Assembly (NCBI GenBank): GCA_005406025.1
Contig: BGZK01001558.1
Span: 1 to 64,000, forward strand
Source of the DNA: Eumeta japonica
Taxonomy: Eukaryota; Arthropoda; Insecta; Lepidoptera; Psychidae
Reading direction: 5' to 3'
DNA length: 64,000 bases
In this document: positions 53,861-64,000 of the stretch, one piece after another
Numbering within the stretch: position 1 is the first letter of the stretch
How the letters are laid out: each line of letters begins with the position of its first letter
The notes under the pieces: generated by a model
What the model saw: only the letters and a program-made list of their open reading frames with translations
What the model was told of the DNA's origin: nothing
The model's database searches: none
Position numbers and translations under genes: made by a program

Positions 53861-55370
53861 TACGTCGATCGCAATTTAATTTGAATACAATTACAGTTTA
53901 TATCTTTACTTCTGTACAATTCCACAAAAGTTCCAAATCCCTAAGATTTTTCGGACACAATAAACAATGTCATTTTTTTCTGTATAATTTCATATGAAAT
54001 GTCTGTCTCAAACAATATTGCTAAAAACCTTTTTACAATAATAATTAAACTCATTTTTCCTTCTCTTCGCAATCAATTTAATAATTTCTTCTAAAGATAG
54101 CGTCGAAAAAGCGGCAGATTTTAATTTTTTAAGAAAAATTTGCCAGCACAGGTATATTCTTATTTTTTTACAGTAAATTTAATCAATAATTCACTGAAGT
54201 ACCATAATAAAAACAACTATAAAATAACGGTGAAAAAAAAAATTGTAATTACGATACAACGAAACGGAACACAATGCAAAAAATCTCTTCTTCCAAAATC
54301 TTAACTCAGGTATATTCTCATGCACACTGATACAGTTTTACTGTGTCTATACGCTCAGGAGTAGATCGCTTTCATATTAGAGCGATCGTAAGTCATATTA
54401 TTCATAGAAATCAACAGTTGCTTTCAGCTGTAGATAGTGCTATTACAGCCTATCTGTGCCCCGTTCGGTGGTTTGTGTCAATTGTCGCTTTGGTTCTTTG
54501 TGCAAGTTACTTATTGTAATCACTAATAGATGTCACAATGAAATATAAAAAAAATAAATAGCATGATTTTTTACGAGTTATATTTATTTATCATTGAGGG
54601 ACATGTATGTATAGGAGTAAAATTTATGCTCAGCTTATTTTCATCGACCAGTCGGACGTGCCTGCTAGCAATCGCCATGACGCGCGATTTTCGCAAAGGC
54701 TTGCACAAACCGAATAAGCTTTATAATTATGTGCATGTGTAAAGTCTTAAATTCAGTTGTAGTTAAAGCGGATTGCGTATCGGATTATTGATTTTCAACA
54801 GTAATGACACATAGCACATGTGAAGTTCGTGATAAGAACGCCGATAATAGGTCTCCCATATACTTTTATAAGCTCGTGTCTATTTTAAATAAAATTATGT
54901 ACAGAATTCAATTTTCATATGCTACTTACGACCTTTGGATAACTCTCTTGCTTCACTAACATCCATCGGCGTTTCATACCAGATCGTTTGCTTGTGTGCT
55001 TAAAATTTGAACAATAATTATTTTGAAACTGAAAAATATAAATATGTTAATTTTAAAACTTCTTCCGTTTATGATGGAATTTGCTTTTCTACGTGTCTTT
55101 TAACTATTAATTTAGTAATGTGTAGAAAAGCAAGATGTTTTAAAACCGAATTAAATAATCCTCTGAGGTGTCTTTCATTGTAGACGATTTCAATGCTACC
55201 GTCGAAAAAATAACACTAATTACTTTTCATTACAGAAAATGTACCGTTGCCTTGAAAACTCATTGTAACATCCATTTTATCTATTTTAAGCCGCCTTCTG
55301 ATCAATCTCACGTAATGGATACTTTATTGAAGTAAAAATACAATTAACTTAAGTGTAATATCAACAAGAG
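53861..55370. other. Non-coding spacer
   Basis: AT-rich with no gene-like open frame or recognisable element. Confidence 0.4.
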
Positions 55371-55371
55371 C

Positions 55372-55448
55372 GGTTGTGGCTCAGCGGAGTGTAAAAACAT
55401 CGTATTTGAACTAGAAAGTCCTGAATTGGAATTCGGCCACGGCGACTA
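55372..55448 (+). repeat. tRNA-like fragment, possibly a decayed SINE
   Basis: GTGGCTCAGCGGAG resembles a tRNA box A, followed about 40 bases later by a weak box-B-like sequence. It does not fold as a tRNA. Confidence 0.35.
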
Positions 55449-55814
55449 ATGAGTTTTTACAAGTTGAATTACATCATTTTTTCAATGCGTCAGAGATCCT
55501 ATTTCTTGATGTCACATCATTGACAATAACGGTCGTTAACACTATAGATTCATATTAAATCAGCATGAAAAGCTTAAGATTCCAAGTTTTCAGTATGAGA
55601 TACATTGTAAGAGTGTGTACTTCAGAAACGAGTTGGCAGAAAACTGATACCGGAACGGTAGTTTGAAGGGACGAGCCAGTTCGTTCTGTAAAATATCCAT
55701 ATTACATGCATGAATATTTTAAATAACGTACACGAGGAACTGATATTTCGTCAAACCTAATGACGCAAGTCGTCGCATACATTTTTTCTTTTGATTCCAA
55801 ATGTTCGAATTGTA

Positions 55815-56060
55815 CAGGAGAAGGTAGTCCGGCGCGGCGCCGACGGCGGACGCGAGCTCCCGGCCTAATCTCATTTACAGCATTTAATGAGGTCCCTAAC
55901 GAGGATGTTGCCCGGCATTACAAGTCCACTCGAGGCAAATTAACCCAATTTGGAGACACTCCGGATTATTTGTCTACGAAGACTCCGGCCCCGAGGAAAA
56001 ATATTTCTTCTTGTACCGCCGTCGCTACGGTTAGTCGTTGTCGCTTTCCCTTTTAATTGA
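55815..56060. promoter_or_regulatory. GC-rich block, function unknown
   Basis: It is open on the + strand from 55,760 to 56,056, but the translation has no domain character. The composition (GGCGCGGCGCCGACGGCGGA, then CATTTACAGCATTTAATGAG) stands out from the AT-rich surroundings. It could be a 5' exon, enhancer or retained conserved element. Confidence 0.3.
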
Positions 56061-56985
56061 ACATGCCTGCTCATGATCAAAACCGACATGAAAAAATTCT
56101 ACCTTTCTGATGACAATCAGGAAGAAAAGCGCAACTAAGTAAGATTACAATCTACACATGTAATGAAAACGAACGACTTCTATTGTCCTTGTCAAAATCT
56201 ACTCAGTGTCGTTAGGTGTAGGACTTCAGCGATCGGTGACGAATACCTTGTAGATGGCTTTAGGTCATTTATTTTTTTGAATTCCCTAACCCTTCACCAT
56301 TTTTTGTGATTCACTTTCATAATACATCACGCCCAGCAAAACGGACAAAGGACGGATAGTAATCATGCATTCAAAAATATTTCAGTTTTTGACGTTAATT
56401 TAGAATTTGCGAGTAGTGGTAACGACACTACAAATTATTATGGTTTTTCATGTTTACTTACACATTTTTGTTTAATTAGTCGAAGTATTTTAAGACCTCA
56501 AAAAGCTAGATATTGCTCTGACATTCTCGAAGTATATAAAAATCAAATTAATAAACCGTTGCTATTGCACCAATATCTTTAATACTACTTAAATGTGTTT
56601 CTATATTTTTATAACTTAATAGTGCTTAAAACAAAAACAATCTAGCTAGACATTTCGCAGTTTATTTTTATTGAAATATTATTTATTTAATCAAAACATC
56701 CTGTCATTTTCAATAATGACGGAGGATAACAAAACTGAATAATTACCATTTTCTACGGTTTATACTGACTTCTTTACTGGTTCAATTTTGTATCATGTAT
56801 TATAATAATTAATAGAAATGATAAGCACTTTTAATACGCAATTGACACACGTTTAAATTTTAGACATGTTAATTGTCTCGTCAATAATTAAATACAAAAT
56901 TTTAAAATAAATCACTAATGAAATCCAACTCTTAGTCGAGTCGCATAAACAGAAACACAGTTATATGTTGACATTTCGTCTGACA
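56061..56985. other. Non-coding spacer
   Basis: AT-rich; nothing recognised. Confidence 0.4.
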
Positions 56986-56989
56986 GGGG

Positions 56990-57320
56990 CTCTACTCGAG
57001 CAAGGGTCGGAAGTAAATAGCCGGCGGATACGGACGACGCGGCGGACAAAAGCTGCTATTGTTTAAAAATAAACAGCGAACACTTCTATTTACGGCGGGC
57101 GCGGCATGCGAAGCGCTAGCTAGCGCAGGCGCCGATGGGCACACACAAACACCGACTACAGCGCCGGCTTAGTTACCAGTAGTCGGAGAGCTCGCTCGCC
57201 CTGCGCTAAAACTCGCTGACTTCGAGATGCTTTTGTTTAACAGGTGAACTCGGATACGAGTTTTGAAGTGTACCGCTGTTACTACGTGAATTCGAAAAGG
57301 AAGCAGTTGCGTAAGGCGTT
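56990..57320. promoter_or_regulatory. CpG-rich block, candidate promoter or 5' exon
   Basis: It holds a perfect 14-bp palindrome GCGCTAGCTAGCGC (57,113-57,126), an inverted pair of forkhead-like sites TGTTTA-AAAA-TAAACA (57,060-57,075), and downstream ACCAGTAGTCGGAG and AACAG|GTGAAC (57,238-57,247), which could be an initiator and a splice donor on the + strand. No coding exon is seen within the window. Confidence 0.35.
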
Positions 57321-57474
57321 CAAATTTCTTGTTAATTATTCTTTCATACGATTAGTTGCGAATAATTTGCGCGATTTTATGAAAAAAATGTGCCCTAGAA
57401 CCGAGTAAAAATGCAACGTTCGGCATCTGCTTCCATATTTATAACATATTTTAAAATGAACAATAATAAGTAAC

Positions 57475-57560
57475 ATAGTGTTTGCTCAGTGGTTATGAAT
57501 GTTGCCATCTACCCGAGAGTTTCTAGATTCAATTCTAATTACAAACGAATTGAGCAATGA
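57475..57560 (+). repeat. tRNA-like fragment, possibly a SINE head
   Basis: TGCTCAGTGGTTATGAATG (box A-like), then TAGATTCAATTCT (box B-like) about 45 bases on. Not a foldable tRNA. Confidence 0.4.
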
Positions 57561-58615
57561 ATTATTTTACTTAAATCCAATTCAACCCTCTAACCGTCGC
57601 ACGATGTGTACGTTAATCCGTTGGTCGCAGACATTCTCATCTCGATGGTGTCGACGGCCCTTAGCAGCATTCGACCGCACTGAGCCAGCAACAATAGCTT
57701 GAGGTACAAGCCCTTTAATTAGAAATAGAAAAAAAATTCGAATGGGTATATCAGTGGGCGTCATTAAAACCTGACAAAAGAATAATAGTTATTTATTTGC
57801 ATAATTTTTGATAGCCGTATTTGTTTAGTTTGAGCCGTATGTAATTTAAGAATTTTTAATATTTGTCTGTTTGCGCATCGCACTAAAATGATTTAGTTAA
57901 GATTCATTACCTTTGTCGCTACTGTAGGTACACCTAAATATGTGATTACTTACTACTTTAAAATTTTGTAGAGCAACTTTTTTTTTTTTGTTATAAATAA
58001 CAACTGTTTACAGTTTTACAATGTTATTATCTACCTTTAGTCTAGTGATATATAAGAAAATAGATTATGTGTTTAGAGTAATAGTTTTGTAATTATCCAT
58101 ATCAAACTTAACCGCAGTACTCATAATGTCGGTCTGTTAATATATGTAAATATTTCATCTATCAAGAATCTCGACGTTTTTGCCCGTTTTCGATATCAAT
58201 TCTGGCAAAATGTCTACCCCAATGAATTTAAAATATTTATGGTTTTTGTTTTCAAAACAAAAAGACAGTACTTTAGAATATTCGAATTTGTAAATAGGTT
58301 TAATAACAAATATTTACATTTAAATTACGCATATGCAGAAAATCACTTGGTACATTTTTTGGGCCCTGTTTTAATATTTTATGTCTTATATAAAAGTTTT
58401 TGACTTTTTTTGACATTCAGCTTAGCAAACAAAGTAGCGTAAATAATTTATACATATGCTTATAACAAAATAAGAAACAAATAAATACAAAAAATGAATA
58501 CTATAAAATTTAAACTTCGTCTTAAACGAAAATGTAACACTAAAATGATAAAATTACGATACAACTAAAATTTATACACGAATACAATAAAATGTTCAGA
58601 AACAAATTGGAGGCT
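57561..58615. other. Non-coding spacer
   Basis: AT-rich. A short open frame at 57,499-57,702 overlaps the tRNA-like fragment and has no domain. No gene is supported. Confidence 0.4.
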
Positions 58616-58619
58616 ACAT

Positions 58620-58800
58620 TAGACATTCTTGGAGGCAGTATACGTATTAACGTTCGGCACGGATTTATCACTCCTCACCTTACAAGATTACGGGGCGACA
58701 GTGACAGATTGACTTCGAAGACCGCCGGCTCCCTCGCGCCCGCGGGACCCTGAATATAACTGTCTCGTTCTAGTTGTAATTATTCTCACCTGCATTTGTA
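58620..58800. other. GC-rich patch with a possible minus-strand splice donor
   Basis: Contains CCGGCTCCCTCGCGCCCGCG at about 58,726-58,745. On the minus strand AATGCAG|GTGAGAAT near 58,790 would be a good donor at the end of an open frame (58,786-59,025). With no partner exon visible this stays speculative. Confidence 0.25.
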
Positions 58801-59349
58801 CAGGTCACAAGGGATACTGCAAACCAGACTCTCTGAGCGTAATTCCTCAAGATTAATCGATTGGAAGGACGCAGCTACCTTATAAGACTTTGTGGTATTC
58901 GAATGGGATGAAAGAAATGTTAGGTTCAAATAAAATAAAGTAAAAGGGAATAATGAAAAGGGAAAAGATTGTTTAACCACCTTTTCATACATTCCTTTTT
59001 CATCTTTTACGAGAATGATTTTCAAAATTTCAATACAGACATTTTAACGTCTAATCGTACAATGAGATTTTCGATTAAAATTTCCCATTAGCGTTTTCTT
59101 GACGACAACGACTGTCATGTTACATCAATGCATATCTATGAGCGCCATCACATTTGTATTCATGATAAAGATTTAGGCTTAAAATGGACAATACTTCTCA
59201 TCTCTACCTTCGGCCCGCGGCTCCGCCCGCCTGGACATACGATGAATACCATCACCTTGTACATCGACTGGTCACATTCCTCCTCGATTCCGTTTCAGCT
59301 TCTGCTCTCGATGTCGACTCGTCTCACTCTCGACGACCCGGTCTTGATT

Positions 59350-59700
59350 TAAATTCAAATTATTTTAATTTGATTAGTTATAAAATAACATTTGAAATAC
59401 GTCATATTTTTTTTGGCGAATTTACACTTTACCACTCGCTTGGAAGGCAGTTTTTCCTCAATAAGAACAAGCAAGAAACTTTCATCATGCATAGCCAAAA
59501 TAAATGCAAAAGATTTGACGAACGAAACAGCTTGGTAAGAGGTCGTGCCGTCAACGCTCATGGATATTGGTTTTCTAAATGAACAATATCCTTTTTTTAC
59601 TGTGTGATTGTTTAATAATGCTATAAATGTAAATCTTATATATCCACAGACACTCTATTGCACATGCGCAGATAGAGCCCTTTAAATGATTTTTTTTTTA
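59350..59700 (+). repeat. Dispersed lepidopteran-type repeat
   Basis: CGTCATA, TTTACACTTTACCACTCG, TTGGAAGGCAG, CAAGCAAGAAACTTTC, then TATATCCACAGACACTC and TTGCACATGCGCAGATAGAG. It matches blocks at 19,905-20,030 and 31,725-32,130. It is the most complete of the three for the first half. Confidence 0.65.
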
Positions 59701-59904
59701 ATTTTGGTACTGACTTTATGTTTGTGAGTTTGTTTGTTTTGCGTAGGTACGCAAAGAACACGAATAAAATACGTACTCATTAAAAATAATATATCTTTAC
59801 GCATAATTTTATTATTATTTATTCAACTTTTTCAGAGATTAGCTTGGATAAACGAACAGATACTTTATCGATACGCAGTCAAACTATAAATTTAAAAATG
59901 ATAG

Positions 59905-60581
59905 GGGGACGAGGCGGTACTATCACTTCGATACAAACCGTCTTCAAGTGTACCCACCATTTTGCATTTATGTAACTCGTTGAAGTTAAATACATTAAAT
60001 TTACAGTCCATAGGCAATTTATCATTTCCTATATACGTTTAGCGTACCTATAGTACATAAATAGGAGCTAGACCCCAACATTGGTTCCACGAGCCTTTTG
60101 AAGAAAAAAAAAATCAGCCTGTGCTGTTGCACTACGTACAATTCTGTATACGACGTCAAACAGACGGCAATTTAGAGGCGAGCGGTGTATGCAGTTACAA
60201 GATCAAGGAAATTCGAAGCACACTTATTCATTGTGTTCGTATAGTGAACGTTGCTCATATCCAACAGCATCAAGATCAGCAAACATTCACAGATACTACA
60301 TAACTAATTTGCGGTACGTGCGGCGGTCGTCATTCATCATTACGAAGCAAAACCCATATTCAATTTCTTCTGGAAATCAACATGAACAAGGACGACAATG
60401 GTGGGGTCTAGTTCCTATTTATATACTGTACGTACACTAAACGTACGCAGGAAATGATAAATTGCGTGTGGACTGTAAATTTAATGTACTTAACTTTAAC
60501 GAGTTACATAAATGCAAAATCGTGGGTACACTTGAAGACGGTTTGTATCAAAGTGATAAGTGATAGTACCGCCTCGTCCCC
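59905..60581. mobile_element. Element with about 190-bp terminal inverted repeats
   Basis: The left arm (59,905 to about 60,100) beginning GGGGACGAGGCGGTACTATC is the inverted complement of the right arm (about 60,390-60,581) ending GCCTCGTCCCC, with scattered mismatches and a 6-base indel. The inner end of each arm carries a TATA-like box facing inward (ATAAATAGG, 60,057-60,065 and, inverted, 60,414-60,422) followed by TAGACCCCA. The central 290 bases have short open frames but no known domain. No clear target-site duplication is seen. Confidence 0.7.
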
Positions 60582-60599
60582 GTCCGTCGCACGTCACGG

Positions 60600-61365
60600 G
60601 CCTACCGCCATTATACCGCCAACAGTATAGGTCATGGAATAAATATTATTGCCAAATTTTACAAAAAGATTATATTTACAATTTCATATAAAAATGTATC
60701 CATTTCCATTTGCAGAAGGTAATTAATTTACTTGTATTCAAATTTTAATTAAAATCTGTGGAGCCGTTTAAGATTAGTCCGGACAAACAAACAGGCACAC
60801 CCTTTTTCAAACTATATTTAGGTAATTGTTTGTGTAATTGCATGTTCTTATGGTATATCTATTTTCATCGAGATCAGTCACACCCTTCTATAAGCTATAA
60901 CAGGATATATAGATAGACAGATATGAAAACTTTTAAAAGATAGAATTGGTGCTGTGAGTCACAAAAGGAATATTTATTACAAATTTAAGAAAAAAATTGT
61001 GAATATGCAGACGCTACCGATTGGTATAGAAGTATAGGTTATAGTGCAATTTACACCATAGCAGAAACTCGTCGACGGTTAAATATTCTTGTTCGTGATG
61101 GGTGCACATATTACAGCCGCATTACGCTTTTGAGAAATAAATTTCTGCACGAAACCTATTATGTGTATACGTTTTTAGAATAATCTCTGAATTTTTAAAT
61201 TTTCATAAAACCCGTAAAACCCAGGACCGCATGTAGTCTGTTACTAATGCGTTTTGTATTTTTTGTTATGTTATAATTTTTTAAGACGTAAATATCTTAT
61301 GTCTTACAAAATATTAGACAAAGACATAGAGTTGCTTTTGCTTTTAAAATGTTTTTTGGTAGTAT
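60600..61365. other. Non-coding spacer
   Basis: Contains a short repeat-like stretch, CCGGACAAACAAACAGGCAC (60,779-60,798), of a kind dispersed in lepidopteran genomes. No gene. Confidence 0.4.
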
Positions 61366-61369
61366 TCCA

Positions 61370-63250
61370 GTTTCAACAACACAATCTGAAGTCATCGCCC
61401 ACTTTCGCCAAATCTTTATTGAAACGTAACGTCGATGTTTGTGGCGTTTCGTTTGCATTTACCCACGTCCATTATAATGATGTTTTTAAAGTATTCATGT
61501 GTATAAAAATGAAAAAAAAACTGCCGATCTTGATGGCCTTCCATTAAAAATAATTGATTCAATAATAGACTGCATTGCCCTATGTAGTGATTTTTAATGT
61601 TTGCGTTGATTATGCTGTTTTTTCGGATCTAATGACGCAAAGTAAAGTGATTCAAATATTTAAATCTGGTAGTATATCTGACTCTACGTGCTTTCGACCG
61701 ATATCAATACTACCGACTTTAAATATATATTTTTAAGTTTATTTTAAATAAACTATTGCAGTATTTTTATCACAATAATATGATGAACATTAAATAGTTT
61801 GGATTCGCAAAGGATCGCTAAACAACCGAAGCCAATATTGACCTTATTCAGCTCATTTTTGATGCCTGGGAGGATTTACGGAACGCGACTGGAACTTTCT
61901 GTGATTTATCCAAGACCTTAATTTTTTTATTTATAAAAAAAAATTATCCAAACCGGTAACACCATTATGGCGTCACGAGTCCATCGCTTGGAATTCTGGG
62001 ATCTAATCTAAGTGATAAAATTCAAAGAGTTGATTTTAACGGTGCGAGGTCGTCAAGATTTGCAGTCAATGTGGGTGTACAGCAGGGTTCAGTTCTTGGA
62101 CCATTTCTGTTCCTAGTGTACATATAGATCTACAGTATTGTAACGGACAGCCGCGCCCTTAAAATTAATTTTGATAATGTGTAAAATGTGCGTAAATATA
62201 AATGATTTATAAATAATGCATACGGACATAGGTTAGGGATTCTATTTTTTGTGTTTTGTATATTAAATAGTTTAAATAGTTGTCTTTTATTACCCGGATA
62301 GAGATTAGACATTAGTAATTGTTTACTTGTAATGTATGTTTGCCTATAATATTGCTTGTTTGTGTCATTTCTTGTTTTAATGTATTGTAAATACGTAAGT
62401 ATTGTGATACTCATATGAATTGCATATTAAATTTTGCTTTGATGGGGGAGGGATCAATAGGAGCCCGAGATCCGAGGCAGTCTGTATGGTACAGCCACGA
62501 ATCGGTGTACCGAGCGGAAGTGGCGCTCTTACGGAAAGCATGTGAAGTGCATGGCCACGCTCCCTAGTATGCAATGTAGGCAGTTCATATATGCAGGCGG
62601 ATGTGGCATCGATAAATTGGAGTAATTTTGATGCATTCGTCGCAGTTGTACTCCGGCCGCCACATGTGAAGCTCGTGCTGAAATATAGAAGTTGAAAAAT
62701 CAACGCTGTCCATTATTTCCGTCCAGACTGCAGGAAATCCGTTCTCCGAAGCGATAAACGAGGAAATTCGAAGTGTGGTCTTACGTGGTGGTGGAGAAAT
62801 CGCCGTTACACACATCTTGTTAAGGATGGTCATGAGATTGCATTGTTTGCTGATGATACCACCTTACGTTTTAAGGTTGATAGACATTAACCATCTTTTG
62901 ACAAAGTAAATAGTACTATCTCTGAATTAGGTGAATGGCTTAGTATTAATAATCTTCTGCTTGATGAAAGAAAAAGGACGCTTGTTCAATTTTCTCTATC
63001 TAATTCTAAATTGATCGATACAAACGCAATGGTCAAGAACGAGGTACTGTATATTGTGGACATGACCTTATTTCTTAGTCTCACTTTAGATGATACGTTA
63101 CATTGAAATTATTTTATTACGAGATTAGAGAAAAGGCTATATAAATACTCTTGACTGCATATGGTTCTGCATAATATGCATATATAAAGGCTAATATACC
63201 ATGTCTGAAGATCTTAATGAAAAAAGTTCTTGGGATTGAAATGCTCGGCT
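61370..63250 (+). pseudogene. Non-LTR reverse transcriptase relic, interrupted
   Basis: Blocks in order: KKTADLDGLPLKIIDSII near 61,520, VIQIFKSGSISDSTCFRPIS near 61,655, ILPTLN, FDAWEDLRNATGTFCDLSK near 61,860 in one frame, VNVGVQQGSVLGPFLFLVYI at 62,069-62,128, and after an insert HEIALFADDTTLRFKVDRH at 62,832-62,888 with the catalytic ADD intact, then INNLLLDERKRTLVQFSLSN near 62,950 and VDMTLFLSLTLDDTLH near 63,058. The GSVLGPxLF and FADDT motifs and their order fit Jockey-type LINEs. Stops and frameshifts make it inactive. Confidence 0.75.
62139..62810. mobile_element. 0.67-kb insert within the reverse transcriptase relic
   Basis: It separates VYIxDLQY from THLVKDGHEIALFADDT, which are adjacent in intact elements. 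It begins TGTAACGG and ends CCGTTACA, perfect 8-bp inverted ends of the TG...CA type found on LTRs, so it may be a solo LTR or a small TIR element. Its right half is GC-rich with open frames on the minus strand. Flanking target duplications are not clear. Confidence 0.45.
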
Positions 63251-64000
63251 ATCAGATTACTTCATATAATTTTTATATGTCGACAAAATTTTATTATTAC
63301 TCTATACTTTCTATTTAAGAGTAAAAAAGAGCAACCGTTGAGTTCTTTGCCCATTCTTCTCAAGGTTAATTAGTATTTGGAATGGGTGGCAATGTCGAAA
63401 AGAATTTATTAATGACGTTTTTTAAGTGTAATTTCATTACCTACGAAATAATGATATTTTTGATTTGATTTGGTATGATATGTTATTAATGTACTTATGT
63501 CTTGTATCCTTCTACTTTCTTCCATTGTCAGTGATTTATTATTGGTGGCATGGACTATATTCACCTTGTACGTCCAATTATTAATTCGTGGAAGGGTACG
63601 CATAAAACAAGTGCCCAACTTTACTCTCAGATTATCTAATACGGCTCTAAAACATCTAAATAAATTTAACATTTGGGATGACGTCAATCGAGATTATAGG
63701 CTTACTATATTTTGTGAATAGTAAAATTCCTCTAAATGGATGTATCTAAACTGGATCAGGGTGATCGCTCTTTTAATGGCAGAACTTCGCGTAAGTAGTT
63801 AAAGACCTCAGTAACATTTTCTTCGGTCTTACAATTGAAGCTACACATTTTTTTTTGTTCTGGGTTTCTTGTATCGGGGTGTCTGTCTGGTATTTCGCAT
63901 ATATTCGAAATGAATTCAGTATTCCGAATTATTTTTTGATTAAATTTACTTAGAGTGTTTCTCTTTACTACACATCTAAAAGAAGAAAATGAACAACCAT
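63251..64000. other. Right end of window, no gene seen
   Basis: AT-rich. Short open frames at 63,409-63,721 on both strands overlap and have no domain; they may be further LINE tail. Confidence 0.4.

Noticed and set aside
55760..56056. A 98-codon gene in the GC-rich block at 55.8 kb
   Set aside because: No domain, no supporting splice sites, and the open part coincides with GC-rich sequence that rarely makes stops; kept only as a possible regulatory block.
57475..57560. A functional tRNA gene
   Set aside because: Box A and box B resemblances only; no cloverleaf and no acceptor stem.

Overview
This is a eukaryotic, AT-rich, intron-rich window from an insect, most probably a moth or butterfly (Lepidoptera). 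The evidence is spliceosomal exons with GT/AG borders, a TATA plus TCAGT-initiator promoter, decayed mariner, Helitron, piggyBac, R1-type and other non-LTR elements, and dispersed tail repeats of a kind I know from lepidopteran genomes. There are no operons, ribosome binding sites or CRISPR arrays.

The backbone is a direct tandem segmental duplication. Copy 1 runs from about 1,450 to 21,450 and copy 2 from about 25,900 to 50,815 (continuing as a shared mariner relic). They are separated by about 4.5 kb holding another mariner relic and a GC-rich block. Each copy carries one apparently intact nine-exon gene on the + strand for a 406-residue seven-transmembrane protein of the insect gustatory receptor (7tm_7) family: exons between 3,081 and 20,664 in copy 1, and between 28,069 and 49,402 in copy 2. 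All nine exons have identical lengths and phases in the two copies. I count about 65 amino-acid differences (about 84% identity), and 46 of them fall in three short windows around the predicted extracellular loops. The promoter, exon 1, and the intron 7/exon 8 block are far more alike than exons 2 and 4.

Mobile DNA explains most of the rest. Some relics are in both copies and so predate the duplication: a non-LTR reverse transcriptase in intron 3 and a mariner just 3' of the gene. Others are private. Copy 1 has a terminal-inverted-repeat element (8.5-9.2 kb), an R1-like 3' end (12.8-13.6 kb, minus strand) and a minus-strand mariner (16.6-17.2 kb). Copy 2 has a Helitron starting near 35,318 with an internal 1.8-kb segment present three times in tandem, a truncated mariner (43.0-43.7 kb), a 0.5-kb insertion in intron 8, and a 948-bp internally deleted piggyBac-like element nested in the shared mariner.

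From 52 to 64 kb I find no complete gene. There are another mariner relic, a SINE-like repeat, three GC-rich blocks that could be regulatory or 5' exon sequence of unseen genes, an element with long inverted repeats (59.9-60.6 kb), and a non-LTR reverse transcriptase relic split by a 0.67-kb insert. All identifications come from reading translations and motifs by eye; no database search was run.
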